Positions 25,236 to 35,335 of a stretch of 64,000 nucleotides of DNA are shown here, in pieces (position 1 is the first letter of the stretch; each line of letters opens with the position of its first letter). The notes under the pieces are model-generated. The model was not told the origin of the DNA and ran no database searches. It was given only the letters and a program-made list of their open reading frames with translations. Source of the DNA: Rhizophagus clarus (lineage: Eukaryota; Glomeromycota; Glomeromycetes; Glomerales; Glomeraceae); contig BLAL01000162.1 in assembly GCA_015698045.1 (NCBI GenBank), positions 1,736,001-1,800,000 of the forward strand. The letters run 5' to 3'. Made by a program: the position numbers and the translations under genes.

Positions 25236-25640
25236 ACAATAAAAAAACTGTTTTGCAACGGTTATTAATCATTTTAATAAAAACGTTGCAAAACGTTTTT
25301 ATTTTTTTTAATTTAATACAATAAAAAAACCGTTTTGCAACAGTTTTTAATCATTTTAATAATAACATTACAAAACGTTATTTCTTAATCGTTTTAATAA
25401 ACACTAAAAGATGTTGCGAATCAGCAATATTTTTTAACGTTTTTATCAACTCTTTGTGTAATTTTACTAACTTGGGTATAATCGATCCAAATCAAGTTAA
25501 TCTGAGTTGATGTTTTTTATAAGCTGAATCAAGTCAAATCTAAAAAAATTATTATTTTGACTCGACTCGACTAGACTCAAATTTTTTGAGTTGAGTACGA
25601 TTTTATCTAATAATTGACTCAACTCGACTCGTTCAGAGCA
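25236..25640. repeat. Solo copy of terminal array with CpG preserved
   Basis: Approximately 80 bp units with AAAACGTTGCAAAACGTTTT and CGTTTTGCAACGG, then a TGACTCGACTCGACTAGACT-rich segment ending near CTCGTTCAGAGCACT. Same order as 14700-15240 and inverse to 890-1430. CpG sites are largely intact here, so this copy looks younger. Confidence 0.65.
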
Positions 25641-25649
25641 CTAGATATG

Positions 25650-26310
25650 CTATATTAATTTATTATACTATTTTATTTGTAGTTTTCTTAGGTATTAAAT
25701 ATGGCAAAATTGCAAGCTGATATTATTTACAAATGACACAAACAAAAATTTGTATTATCAAAATCAACTATGACTAATATTAATTCAGAACAACATATTA
25801 ACTTAGATAATTTGGATGAGAAAATAAATAAAGATGAAACAAAAACTAAAGAAAACGATGATGATGATGATGATAGTAATAATAATGATAATGATAATGA
25901 TGATATAAAAGAACAATTCCAAAATCAAATAAACTAATATTTAGAAATAAATAATGATGATAATAATGATTTTGACATAGATAATATAAATATTAAAAGT
26001 ATTGAACATCCAGCACAAAATAAAAATATAAAATGGAGATTAGATACTATTTTTAAAAATGATTTGTATTGTTCTTTTTAATAATAATAAAAGATTAATG
26101 AAGAATATATTCAATTTATAAATTTACCTGATTTATATATAATTTGTATAAAAAAAAAATTAGTATAAGTACTAGTACTTAGTATAGCCAATAAAATTTA
26201 AGGAAAATAAAATGATATCATATTTACTATGTATTAATATCTAAATTTCTAAAGGTACAGTACAGTATTAGTATTATACTAGTACAATACTAGTACAATT
26301 CCCAACCCTG
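25650..26310 (+). pseudogene. C-terminal tail and right end of a hAT element
   Basis: From about 25768 a frame encodes an Asp/Asn-rich tail (NDDDDDDSNNND) and, after a TAA near 25935, SIEHPAQNKNIKWRLDTIF. The last motif matches the tail of the hAT transposase at 60421-63079, where HPAVDTRAK is followed by ELKTLF, so I assign this fragment to that kind of hAT. The segment ends at AATTCCCAACCCTG (26297-26310), which looks like a hAT terminal repeat. The 5' part of the element is missing. Confidence 0.5.
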
Positions 26311-26324
26311 ATCATATGACACTT

Positions 26325-26698
26325 CACAGGTCGAAATTAGTTAAATAGGGTATCAATAGGTTATCAATAGGTTATCAATCGGCTATTAATAGGCTACCCT
26401 ATTGGTAGCCTATTGAACTTGCGCCATAATCCGTCACCAATCAGGCAGGCTGATTGATAACCTATTGATAACCTATTGATAACTTATTGATAACCTATTG
26501 ATACCCTATTTAATAAAAATACTAATAGGATACTAATAGGTTATCAATAAGTTATCAATCGGCTATCAATCAGCCTGCCTGATTGGTGACGGATTATGGT
26601 GCAAGTTCAATAGGCTACCAATAGGATAGCTTATTGATAGCCGATTGATAACCTATTGATACTCTATTGATACCCTATTTAACTAATTTTGACCTGTG
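26325..26698. mobile_element. MITE with long terminal inverted repeats and CTT target duplication
   Basis: 374 bp, starting CACAGGTC and ending GACCTGTG, flanked by CTT at 26322-26324 and 26699-26701. The inverted repeats extend about 150 bp and contain iterations of the 11 bp word GGTTATCAATA. The GATTGGTGACGGATTATG segment occurs inverted in both halves. No coding capacity. The class is uncertain; a 3 bp duplication fits Harbinger or CACTA relatives. Confidence 0.9.
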
Positions 26699-26969
26699 CT
26701 TGCCAATCTATCAGATAATCTGAATATCTGATCTAGAAAAAAAAAATTATTTTCCACTTTCAATAGATTAAAATAAACCTTTATATAGAGCTTTATTCTG
26801 TCAGATTTTATTTCATTTCTGAAGTGTAGGTCTGGATTTACTTGGATCATGTTGTTTCATTACATTTCTAAATTGTTTATTTTTATATAAAATTATCTTT
26901 TATCATGTAATATATATACATCACTATTTTCCTCATTAAATAAATAAATAAATAAATAAAAAATTATTT

Positions 26970-27058
26970 TATTTTTTTTTATAGTATTGCCAGATAAAAA
27001 CATGACTGGATTTTTGGAATTAAGGTAAGAAAAAGCTGGGGGAGGTATTATTATTATT
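26970..27058 (+). repeat. 40 nt cassette B1, left of CACTA insertion
   Basis: TTTTTTTATAG is followed by a 40 nt segment starting TATTGCCAGATAAAAACATG and then GTAAGAAAAAG. The 5' word TTGCCAGAYAA and the 40 nt length match the cassettes at 46705-46856. An (AAAT)n microsatellite lies just upstream at about 26936-26960. Confidence 0.5.
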
Positions 27059-29824
27059 CACTAGTCGAAAAAGGACAATTCGGCCTAAATTTGACCAGGT
27101 CAAATATAGGTCGAATGACGATCTAACCTATGTCAAATTGAGGCCGATTTTTTTGGCGCATTTAGGGTGCCAATCGTCCAACATTCGGAAAGGATATTCA
27201 ACCAAAATTCGACTAACATTCAACTATTATTAGTACTACCATTAGTAATTTATTCGACTTAAATTTTAAGACGAACTATGGTTTAATAATAGTCAATTTT
27301 TTACTTAATTGCAGTTTTAAATTTGTGATTTTATTAGATAATATTATATTACAAATTATACTATTATCTATTTAATTACTATTTAATTCTACCCTAATAA
27401 TGTAAAGACTAATCTATCCGCCTAGAGATTATTATACCTAAATGATAAAAAATTTCCAATTTTTTTTACTCTAAAAAAATTTGAAGTAACCATCTAAAAA
27501 AGTAAAGAATGAACAGTTAATAATATTTGTTAAAATAAAGGAAAATTTAAATTTTTTCTACTTGCCAAATCTCTTGTTCAAGTTTTTAAAATCCAAATCA
27601 ACTTATCTATTGAAGACCGTTATAACAACGAAAGAGATTATTAATTGGTTACTTAAAGATTCTCCAGCGTAACAGATTAATAAATATTAAAAAATAAGAC
27701 AATTTATTCGCTATTTCTGAAATACAAGAAAAAGAAAAAAAAAGTTAGAACTTTTTTTAAAAAAGCTTCGAAATTTTTTTTAAGGCTTTACCTGGAAGTC
27801 CAGTGTCCAATTCGAAGCTGATTTCTTTACAAAGAAGAAAAAAAAGGTTAAAACTCTTTTTTTTAAGTTTTGAAATTTTAAAATTCAAAACTATACCAGA
27901 TTTCAGTATCAAAATCGGAAATTGGATTCCTATGAAAAAAAAAGTAAAAAACATAACAAAATGTTAAATTTCATTAAATTTCGTTAAAAATAATAACAAA
28001 AAAACTCACTGAAGGACTATTGTCTCACACGTTCCAATGTGTCCCTTACCTAAAAAAATCTTAGCGTCCAAAGAGAGTCAAAGAGTAACCTAAAAATAAT
28101 AAAGAATGAACTCGTTAGTTAACTCGCTAAAATAAAAAAATTGGAAACAATAAAAAAACTCACTATAAATCCGCGCGTCCAAAGACCCAAAGAACAAATT
28201 ACTAAAAAAAAGGAAACCTCTAAAAATTAGTAGATATTTCGTAAAAATTATGATTCAAGAAAAAACCTACCTGTCCAGAACCGTTTAAAAAAAAAGAGAG
28301 AAGAGGTCAGCATATATTCCATTAGAACAGTTAGAACATGTAAACTAAACAGGAAAAAAACTTACTGAAACGAAGTCCCACACGTCCAAAAAGAACAAGA
28401 AACCGCTTAAAAAAATTAAAGATGAACTGTTAATAAGCGTTCGTTAAAATAATTAAAGAAAAAGAAAGAAACCTTTTGAAATGCCATGTCCAGAAAACCA
28501 AAGGAGTCACATAAAAAAGAAAAAATCGAAACATCGCTATAAATGTTTTGTTAAAAACTGGAAAATGTTTTTTGAGTATTCTTTACGAAAGAGAGATGAT
28601 TGTGGAGGGAGGGAAGAAGGAAGAAAGAAAGGGAAGAGAAATGGAAGGGAAAGAACAAAGAAACGAAAGAAAAGAAGTAAAGTGAGTTGAGAGAAAAGGT
28701 TAAGGGGGAGATTAAGGGGAAGGGGGGAAGGGAGAGATTTCGTGAATATCAATTATCATTAATTAACATGATGATTCATAGATTAATTGTTGATATAATT
28801 ATTAATGTAGTAAAATAAGAGATTAATTCAACATCCAAAAAGCCGAAGAACAAATTGTTTTAAAAAAAAAAAGAAAAAAGTAATTAGATAGCGTTCTTTA
28901 AAAAATGAAATAAAAAATTATTCAAAAATATCTTACCAAATTATCACGTCCAAAAAGCCGAAAATTCACCTACAAAAGAAAAAAAAAACCAAAACGTTAT
29001 TAAACGTTTTATGACTTTCATTAAAAAGTAATTAAGAAAAATAACACCAAATTCTTACCCATCCGAGTATCTTGAAGAACCAGCCGTCTGCAAAAAAAAA
29101 CTGTTATTAAAAGTTTGTTAAATAAAATTAAAGAAAAAAAAAGATTTCATTAACCGAGAAGTCCACCTTCTGGAGTTTTTCCGCGCGTCATCGTATTTAT
29201 AATGTAAACTCCATCCTTTCATTTTCCTTGATGTATCCATCCAAATCACTTAAAAAATGTAAGAGAACGAACTATTAGAAGCGTCCGTTAAAATAAATAA
29301 TTAAGAAAAAAAAAAGAAATGAAAGCTTACCAAAATTTCGGTCCAAGAAGACTGAAAGGACTATCTAAAATAAAAGAAAAAAAAGCATTAGGAAATGTTC
29401 TGTTAAGTTATTTAACAAAGGTATGAGAGAAATAGGAAAAGGAAAAAGAAAAAACAAAGAAAAGAAAGGAAAAGGGAAAGACAAAGTAAAGGGAAGGATG
29501 GAGGATAAAGGAAGGATAGGACGAAGATAGGGGAAAAATGAAGGGAAGGGAAAACGAGGGAATGGGAAGGATAAAAGGAAAAAAAAGGATGAAAGGAGAA
29601 GCATCGTTAAAAGTTTAAATCCAAACTTTTAGATGGTGTGTTACGCGTACCACCAGTTCAATTATACGTGATTTGTGATGCGACGCTCAATTAATGTACA
29701 CTATTCGACTATGTCGAATAGATATCTAACTGTAGATCATCACTAATTGAGGTCGATTTTTTTTGATTTTGGTCGAATATGGGCCAAATTTTATTAAGGC
29801 CAAATATTCTTTTTTCGACTAGTG
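27059..29824. mobile_element. CACTA-ended DNA transposon, non-autonomous, ATT target duplication
   Basis: Starts CACTAGTCGAAAAAGGAC and ends TTTTTTCGACTAGTG, flanked by ATT at 27056-27058 and 29825-29827. The CACTA ends and 3 bp duplication fit the EnSpm/CACTA superfamily. Subterminal copies of TTCGGCC, GGTCGAAT and GGCCAAAT words occur at both ends. No transposase frame is readable. The interior carries about ten short cassettes on the minus strand and two purine-rich tracts (28600-28740 and 29420-29600). Confidence 0.9.
27780..29375 (-). repeat. Splice-site-flanked cassettes inside the CACTA-ended element
   Basis: Read on the minus strand, short segments of 29-40 nt lie between a polypyrimidine-AG and GTAAG or GTGAG. 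Examples end near 27790, 28017, 28165, 28370, 28937, 29057 and 29335. Several share the core CTTTTTGGACGTG (plus-strand CGTCCAAAAAG at about 28383 and 28947, variants at 28065, 28176 and 28833). Spacers share AACAAACGCTTATTAACAG-like words. This could be a transposase or captured gene made of micro-exons, or a decayed satellite; no protein can be confidently assembled. Confidence 0.45.
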
Positions 29825-29854
29825 ATTTTCTTTAAAAAACTTCTTACTTTTATT

Positions 29855-29905
29855 TTTATAGAAATGCTAGATAGAGTTAACTTTAATGCATAAATGCAAA
29901 GCTAA
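29855..29905 (+). repeat. 40 nt cassette B2, right of CACTA insertion
   Basis: TTTTTATTTTTATAG is followed by a 40 nt segment starting AAATGCTAGATAGAGTTAAC and ending AAATGCAAAG, then CTAATG where other cassettes have GTAA. It is probably the next member of the array interrupted by the CACTA-ended element. Confidence 0.4.
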
Positions 29906-30780
29906 TGAAATCGATGACAAAATTTAATATTTTGACATTATTAAAATGATTTGTTAAACATCTTTTATAAATGCATTTTGTGTTTTTCATATATCATATA
30001 TTTAAAAAAAATTATTCTTTTATTAAATGATCATAAGACTGTTAATATATCAGTAATTTTCATTTTACTAAAAAAAATTCGTTATAAAAAAATTTATTAT
30101 AAAAAGAATCATTTTTATGAAAATTTCTTAGTGTGTGAAACTCAGATCACATGACCATTATTTATCACCAGTGTTATACCCTCCCCTTTTTATTTTTCTA
30201 TAAGTATTCCAAACTTAGAATTTTTTTCATGTTAAAAAACCTATTTGTCACATATTATATGTCACATCCATAATTTTTTATAATTCCGGCCAGAATTTTA
30301 AAAATTACTATATTTGGTTATTGTATGACACAGACCTTCCTTTTTAGGTGATATCCATTCCACAAAAAAAAATTTCTTATTTTTCAAAATAACTGTAATT
30401 GGAATTTTGTGTAACAATATTTTCATAAAAGGAAATTTTACGCCAATCACATAACCTGTATACAAATACACTAGTGTACAAATAGAAATAGTCCATTTTT
30501 ATATATGCTATTTTGTAAATTTACTTCGTATAATGGTATACAGCCTATAATTAATAAAATTTAGTTAATCAAGAGTTTTTTCATATGTTAATATCTGTTT
30601 CACATTAACAATTTGTTATATAGTGTTCTTTGTTATATTAAGGTTCGCTATAAAGAGAGATGACTGTACTATAAAAAAAGACCTGAAGCTAAATGTAATT
30701 TTTATAAACAATAATGATCCTATAAAAAAAACTCTAATATGATTGTACATCTTGCCTTAACCTGTTTAATACTACCATCA
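29906..30780. other. AT-rich spacer
   Basis: No gene supported. ATTCCGGCCAGAATTTTA at about 30283-30300 is another copy of the dispersed GGCCRGAATT motif. A TATAAAGAGAGATGACTGTAC near 30650 resembles a pogo-type MITE end but has no partner. Confidence 0.4.
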
Positions 30781-31485
30781 CCTGAAATTTGATCTAAATT
30801 TTATGAAATTTTATGTAATGGTATTGATAGTGATGATAAGAAAAATTCTACTGAATTATTAAGAAAGCGACAAATAAAATTAGATGATTATGTTGAAAAA
30901 AATACTATATTAGATAATAAATAATACCATTGTACTATATATGAAGTTAAAATTAAAATTCAAAAATTAAAATATTTTGACTTGGAAAGGTCAAACGTCA
31001 AAATTAAAGTCAAAATAATCAAAATTACATCATAGCCATGTGATTTTTATAATTATAATTTAATACCAAATTTTAAATATGAATAACTCCATCAATATTG
31101 ATGTTACAGATATGTAACACATATCATTGGAATCTTCTCAATGAGCGAAATCCAACTGCATTAAGATCATAAAATTAAATTACTAGATGCAGAGATTGTT
31201 AACTTTGAATTTTAATATTATTTTTTATTATAAAAGTAATAAGACTATTTAATACTAAATTTTAAACATAAATAACTCCATCAATATTAATGCTACAAAT
31301 ATATAACATATATTATTGGAATTCTCTCGATGAGCTAAATCCAACTTTACAAATATTATAAAAATTGGATTACTCAGTCAGAGGATGATATGATCTATGA
31401 AGAAATTGATAAATTGATTGCAGACTATGAAAAAGAAAATTTAGAAGAGTTTGATGATGATATTAAAATTGTTAGCAATTAAATA
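30780..31485 (+). pseudogene. Small fragments of unidentified transposon-like coding sequence
   Basis: Two short frames look formerly coding: about 30793-30925 (KFYEILCNGIDSDDKK and RQIKLDDYVEKN) and about 31370-31483 (NWITQSEDDMIYEEIDKLI and FDDDIKIVSN). Between them lies a direct repeat of about 95 bp (31062-31157 and 31248-31342; shared words AACTCCATCAATATT and AAATCCAACT). Both peptides are acidic tails of the kind seen near the ends of pogo or hAT transposases, but I cannot assign them. Confidence 0.35.
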
Positions 31486-31999
31486 ATAATTTGATTTAAA
31501 TAATTCAAATAAAAAATTTCCTACATAAAGTTCTTTTTCATGTATTCTTAGTAAGGTTAATGGTCAAAATTTTCTGCATAATTTTAAGTTTTAATGTCAC
31601 ATTTAAAAATAAAAGAAAAAAAAAAGTTAAAAATACTTAAATTTTTTTAAAATACGCTTGTTTGCCATTACTTATCTTTAATAGGCTATCTAAAAAGTCC
31701 AATATATTTACAAAAAGAAAAAAATACTAAAATATTTCTTAACTCATATTCTTTCCTTTTAAATTAATTTTAGTATTTTATCTGTTTGTTTTATAAATTA
31801 TAATTTTTTTTTATTTTTTTTTTAAAAAAAAATTTTATTTAATCATGATACTCACATTTTATTTTTGATATAAGGGGTACTTAAATTTAAAGATGTTTAA
31901 TTTTAGTTTATACGAATATTGCAGCGAAAGTGATAGAAGTGCTTAAATTTAATAAGTGCTTAAATTCAAGATTTTATAGTAATAATTAATAAATAAATT

Positions 32000-32700
32000 A
32001 ATAAAAATAACTTATCGTATTTGACGTTTATTCATATACTAATTTAAAACTGAGAAAACCCTTTCACAACTCACATTATATGATCTTATTGTATTAATAA
32101 TTAAGGCAATTTGTTAAATATGATTTTTTTTTACTTACACATTAACTATTAACTTTTAACAATATGAATTTTAGATACAAATTCATAATCATATAATTTA
32201 TTTCTAATGAAATAATTTGTCAATTGAGTAATTAATTCATTTGCAGAATTAATACCTTTTCCTATTCCTTTTCAAATTAACAACACTTTTTTACAAATTA
32301 CTCAAAAAGTATTTGTTTGCAATTCAATATCTAAATTAAATAAAAAAATTTATTAAATTAAATAATTTAAGTCAGTTATTTTAAATATTTATACCTCAGT
32401 ATTTTGGATGTAAAAAATATGTAAGCAAATAAAAATCAAAATTAAATTCACTCCATTTTTTATCAAAAATTGCTTAATATTTGAAATAAAAAGTATTTGA
32501 TCTAATTTGAGATAACTTATTTATAGATGCAACCATAATTATAAGATAAATAAAACAATCTGCTAGAGTAGTATTTTTGTATTCAAGTATTACTATAGCT
32601 TTTTTAATTGGATTTAAAATTAATTGAAGATCTTCAATATTTTGAAAAAAATTTTGATTTTAAATAATAGACAATATTTTGTTATTGAAGAGTTATGATT
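32000..32700 (-). pseudogene. hAT transposase C-terminal remnant
   Basis: Minus-strand translation gives IEDLQLILNPIKKAIVILEY, then ADCFIYLIIMVASINKL, a TAA at about 32483, KKWSEFNFDFYLLTYFLHPKY, a decayed stretch, and finally NTIRSYNVSCERVFSVLN, TAG at 32039-32041, YMNKRQ. The last part is the hATC dimerisation motif. It differs from the hAT elements at 22 and 60 kb, so it is a separate family. No termini found. Confidence 0.65.
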
Positions 32701-33680
32701 TTTTTTCAATTAGTTAAATAAAATAAAAATATAATACCATATTTTTTCAAAATTAAGCATTCTTTTTTTGCAAGGATTTTGAGTGAAAAGTTTGAAAAGG
32801 TGTTTAATTATAACTAAAGTTTTTTTATTAGTATTTCATATATAATTTTTTTTAACAAAACTTGAAAAATTTGAGGTGATATTTAATTTTGAGGGGTAAC
32901 TAATATTGGAAAAATATGGTAAATATTTTATATAATATAATTTAAAGGACCCAAATAATATATATATAGGTCACATTAAAATCCAAATTTTTTACTATAA
33001 TCAATAAGCAAATTATTTTAAACTTTGCTAAACAAAATATTATTATAATATCAAAAATTTTATATTGCTAAGCAACTCATTTTATGACATATATAAAAAC
33101 TTTTATAAATAACTTATAAATTTATATTTATAGTATAATTTATTATAAAAATTAAAATACAAATAAATTTTAATATAATAAATAATTTAATTTAAATATC
33201 CAAAATATTAAAAATTTAAAAATTAGTACTGTTATAGAGATATCAACCTTTCAAAAAATAAAATACAATTATTTTCAACTATTCTGAACAACTTTACTTA
33301 AGTATAATAAATACTTTATAAGATAGCAGAATTTTAAAAACTGTTATAATAATATTAAATAAAAGTTCTAAGATTTTAAATTTGAATAAAGTAATATTTT
33401 TAATTGTAATAAAAAAAAAAATTATTTTATTTTTATTATTTTTTATGTGTATTTTAGGGACTTAGAAAGTTTTAAAAATCTATTTTTTACATATATATTT
33501 TAATTTTGGCCGGAATTATGTAATTTTGCCCAAAGTAGATGCATCGCTTATAGTAACAATATATCTATTCGAATTACATTGCAAGTCTTTTTTTTTTTTT
33601 TTTGATTTTATTGGAAATTGATACTTGCAAATTCCATTATATATGCATCATCTTTTTATTAATAAGCGCTTAATTGAGGA
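32701..33680. other. AT-rich spacer
   Basis: No gene seen. TTTTGGCCGGAATTATG near 33505-33521 is another copy of the dispersed motif at 15.77 kb. Confidence 0.45.
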
Positions 33681-33691
33681 AAAAAAAAAGA
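33680..33691 (-). terminator. RNA polymerase III terminator of 5S gene
   Basis: On the minus strand the 5S 3' end is followed by CTCTTTTTTTTT. Confidence 0.8.
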
Positions 33692-33808
33692 GTTACAGCA
33701 CCCAGTATTCCCATGTTGTCCCCAACCATAGTACTGACTGGGCCATCAGTGGCTTAACTTCGGAGATCGAACGGGTTCCGGTGCTTTTCACTGTGTATGG
33801 CCGTAACT
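33692..33808 (-). rRNA. 5S ribosomal RNA
   Basis: Read on the minus strand this is a recognisable eukaryotic 5S gene of about 117 nt. It includes CGGCCATACACAGTG, the internal promoter region with CGATCTCCGAAGTTAAGCC and AGTACTATGGTTGGGGAC, and the 3' end GGGTGCTGTAACT. A T-run right after the 3' end (plus-strand A-run at 33681-33689) is a polymerase III terminator. Two oddities: the first bases read AGTTACGG instead of the usual ACATACGG, and the early stem has four A's in GTGAAAAGCACC where three are usual. It is a single dispersed copy, not in a tandem array. It may be a functional variant or a slightly decayed copy. Confidence 0.93.
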
Positions 33809-34798
33809 TAAAGGAAGAAAAAAATTTCTTTATTTAAAATACTTATGTAAAAATTAGATTATCACGATTGATCCTTTAGATATCGAAAGAACCAACTTAA
33901 TTCGTGACAACTTTAATGATAATGATTATATTGTTATCCAATAGAACAAAGTGGTGAATAAATACGGTATAAATTTTACCAGTGACTTGTTCAACTAAGC
34001 AAAATTCGTTTATCTTTCGATCGAATAATGATAGAAAAACTAGAATAAGTATAATATTGAACGTGATCCTTTGAAATATTGGATGTAAATCTTGACAATC
34101 TACATAGAGACTTGTTGAGCAAGCTAAGCTGGATTTGTCAGCAAGAATCACATCGGAAGGCACTTATGAATAAAGAAATCCAACTCGAAAACATGATTCA
34201 AATATGAGTAATAAATTAAACCGACAATTTACTAGTCATTTTTTTGTTTTTTGTTTTTTTGATTTATAAACTAAGATGTTAGCCTTTCAGACATAAAATT
34301 TCGTAGTAAAAATAGACAATAATCAAATTCAAATTCATGCTATAGTTTAAATTATCATACTTAAACGTCAACACATCTAAACTACTGACGTTTTGGGGGT
34401 AGTAACAGGTAAAATCTTTGATTCTAAACGTCCTAAATTAATAATTTCATAATTATGTAACTATTTTTTTGATACCTATCTTTTCTATTTCTACTCTCTA
34501 TGGTAATCTTCTTATAATCTGAAATTTCCTAAGGAATAACAACAATAGAAAATTTTTTTCACATGAAATTATGAGAGCAAGCCACAATCGTAAGCGTTAC
34601 GAATGGTATCACGTGTTACAATGACCAATAGTAATTTAATGGTAATGGCAATTTACCGATAAATTTCGGTCCTGACATATCCATCCGTTTCCGGAAAAAT
34701 TTTATTATAAATTGCATATTTTTCTGTCTTTAAAAAAAAAAAATATGGGCTATTTCTTTCCTGTAAAAAAAAAAGACAATTCTGAATATAAACAAATA
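33809..34798. other. Intergenic region between 5S and mitochondrial protein gene
   Basis: No gene called. Around 34090-34200 a plus frame reads DNLHRDLLSKLSWICQQ, which might be a crumb of an old coding sequence but is too short to assign. Confidence 0.45.
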
Positions 34799-35335
34799 AT
34801 GTTGAAGAACATGTTTCGATTTCAACAGAATTTTAAGAATTTAAAATCTTTTTCTTTTGTCTCGCCATTGTATCAACAAAATCAACATTTACCACGTACG
34901 GCATTTCATTCGAGATTTCTTTTTTCAATTTCCGATTCCACTAAGAAAATCTCACTCCCAAAGATTGACAATGAAAAACTTCTAACCTCAATTTTTACAC
35001 ATCCTATTAATAAATTTTATCGTTTTTATGGAGACAAAGCATATAATTATTATGCAGTAAGAGCATTAAATTTAAGACTTCCAAATGTAACTAGGAAGAA
35101 GTTTGTGAAAATTACTGGTGTATTAGTCACAAGAAAATTTTTAGCTGAAGTGGCAAGAGTTTGTGAATTAGATAAGATGATATTGAGTTATAATAAATCT
35201 AATAGTAAATTTAATTTGGGAGAAATGATGGAAGCGTATTGTTCAGGAATGTTACTTAATGGAATGGAAGAAGAAATGAAGAAATTCGCTTCAGACGTAG
35301 TAGATTATTATTTGAATGATTCGAATAAAAAATAA
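34799..35335 (+). CDS. Mitochondrial RNase III-like protein, probably a large-subunit ribosomal protein
   Basis: Single-exon gene. From Met at 34799 (MLKNMFRFQQNFK) the protein has 178 residues with a basic, acid-poor N-terminus typical of a mitochondrial presequence. The body (TSIFTHPINKFYRFYGDKAY to MMEAYCSGMLLNGMEEEMKK) resembles RNase III-fold proteins of the mitochondrial large ribosomal subunit (mL44 or mL57 type). The catalytic ExxxD signature is not seen, as expected for a structural RNase III relative; the YGDKAYNYY segment sits where catalytic enzymes have LEFLGD. An upstream in-frame ATG at 34745 would add a Lys-rich extension and is less likely. Assignment to mL44 versus mL57 is open. 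Confidence 0.65.
   Translation: MLKNMFRFQQNFKNLKSFSFVSPLYQQNQHLPRTAFHSRFLFSISDSTKKISLPKIDNEKLLTSIFTHPINKFYRFYGDKAYNYYAVRALNLRLPNVTRKKFVKITGVLVTRKFLAEVARVCELDKMILSYNKSNSKFNLGEMMEAYCSGMLLNGMEEEMKKFASDVVDYYLNDSNKK

Noticed and set aside
28481-28690. Plus-strand frame rich in Lys, Arg, Glu
   Set aside because: It is the translation of the purine-rich tract in the CACTA-ended element, with no domain or start context.
33897-34163. Minus frame of 88 codons near the 5S gene
   Set aside because: No domain, AT-driven composition with an Ile run, and no start context; the plus strand is slightly more coding-like but also too short to call.
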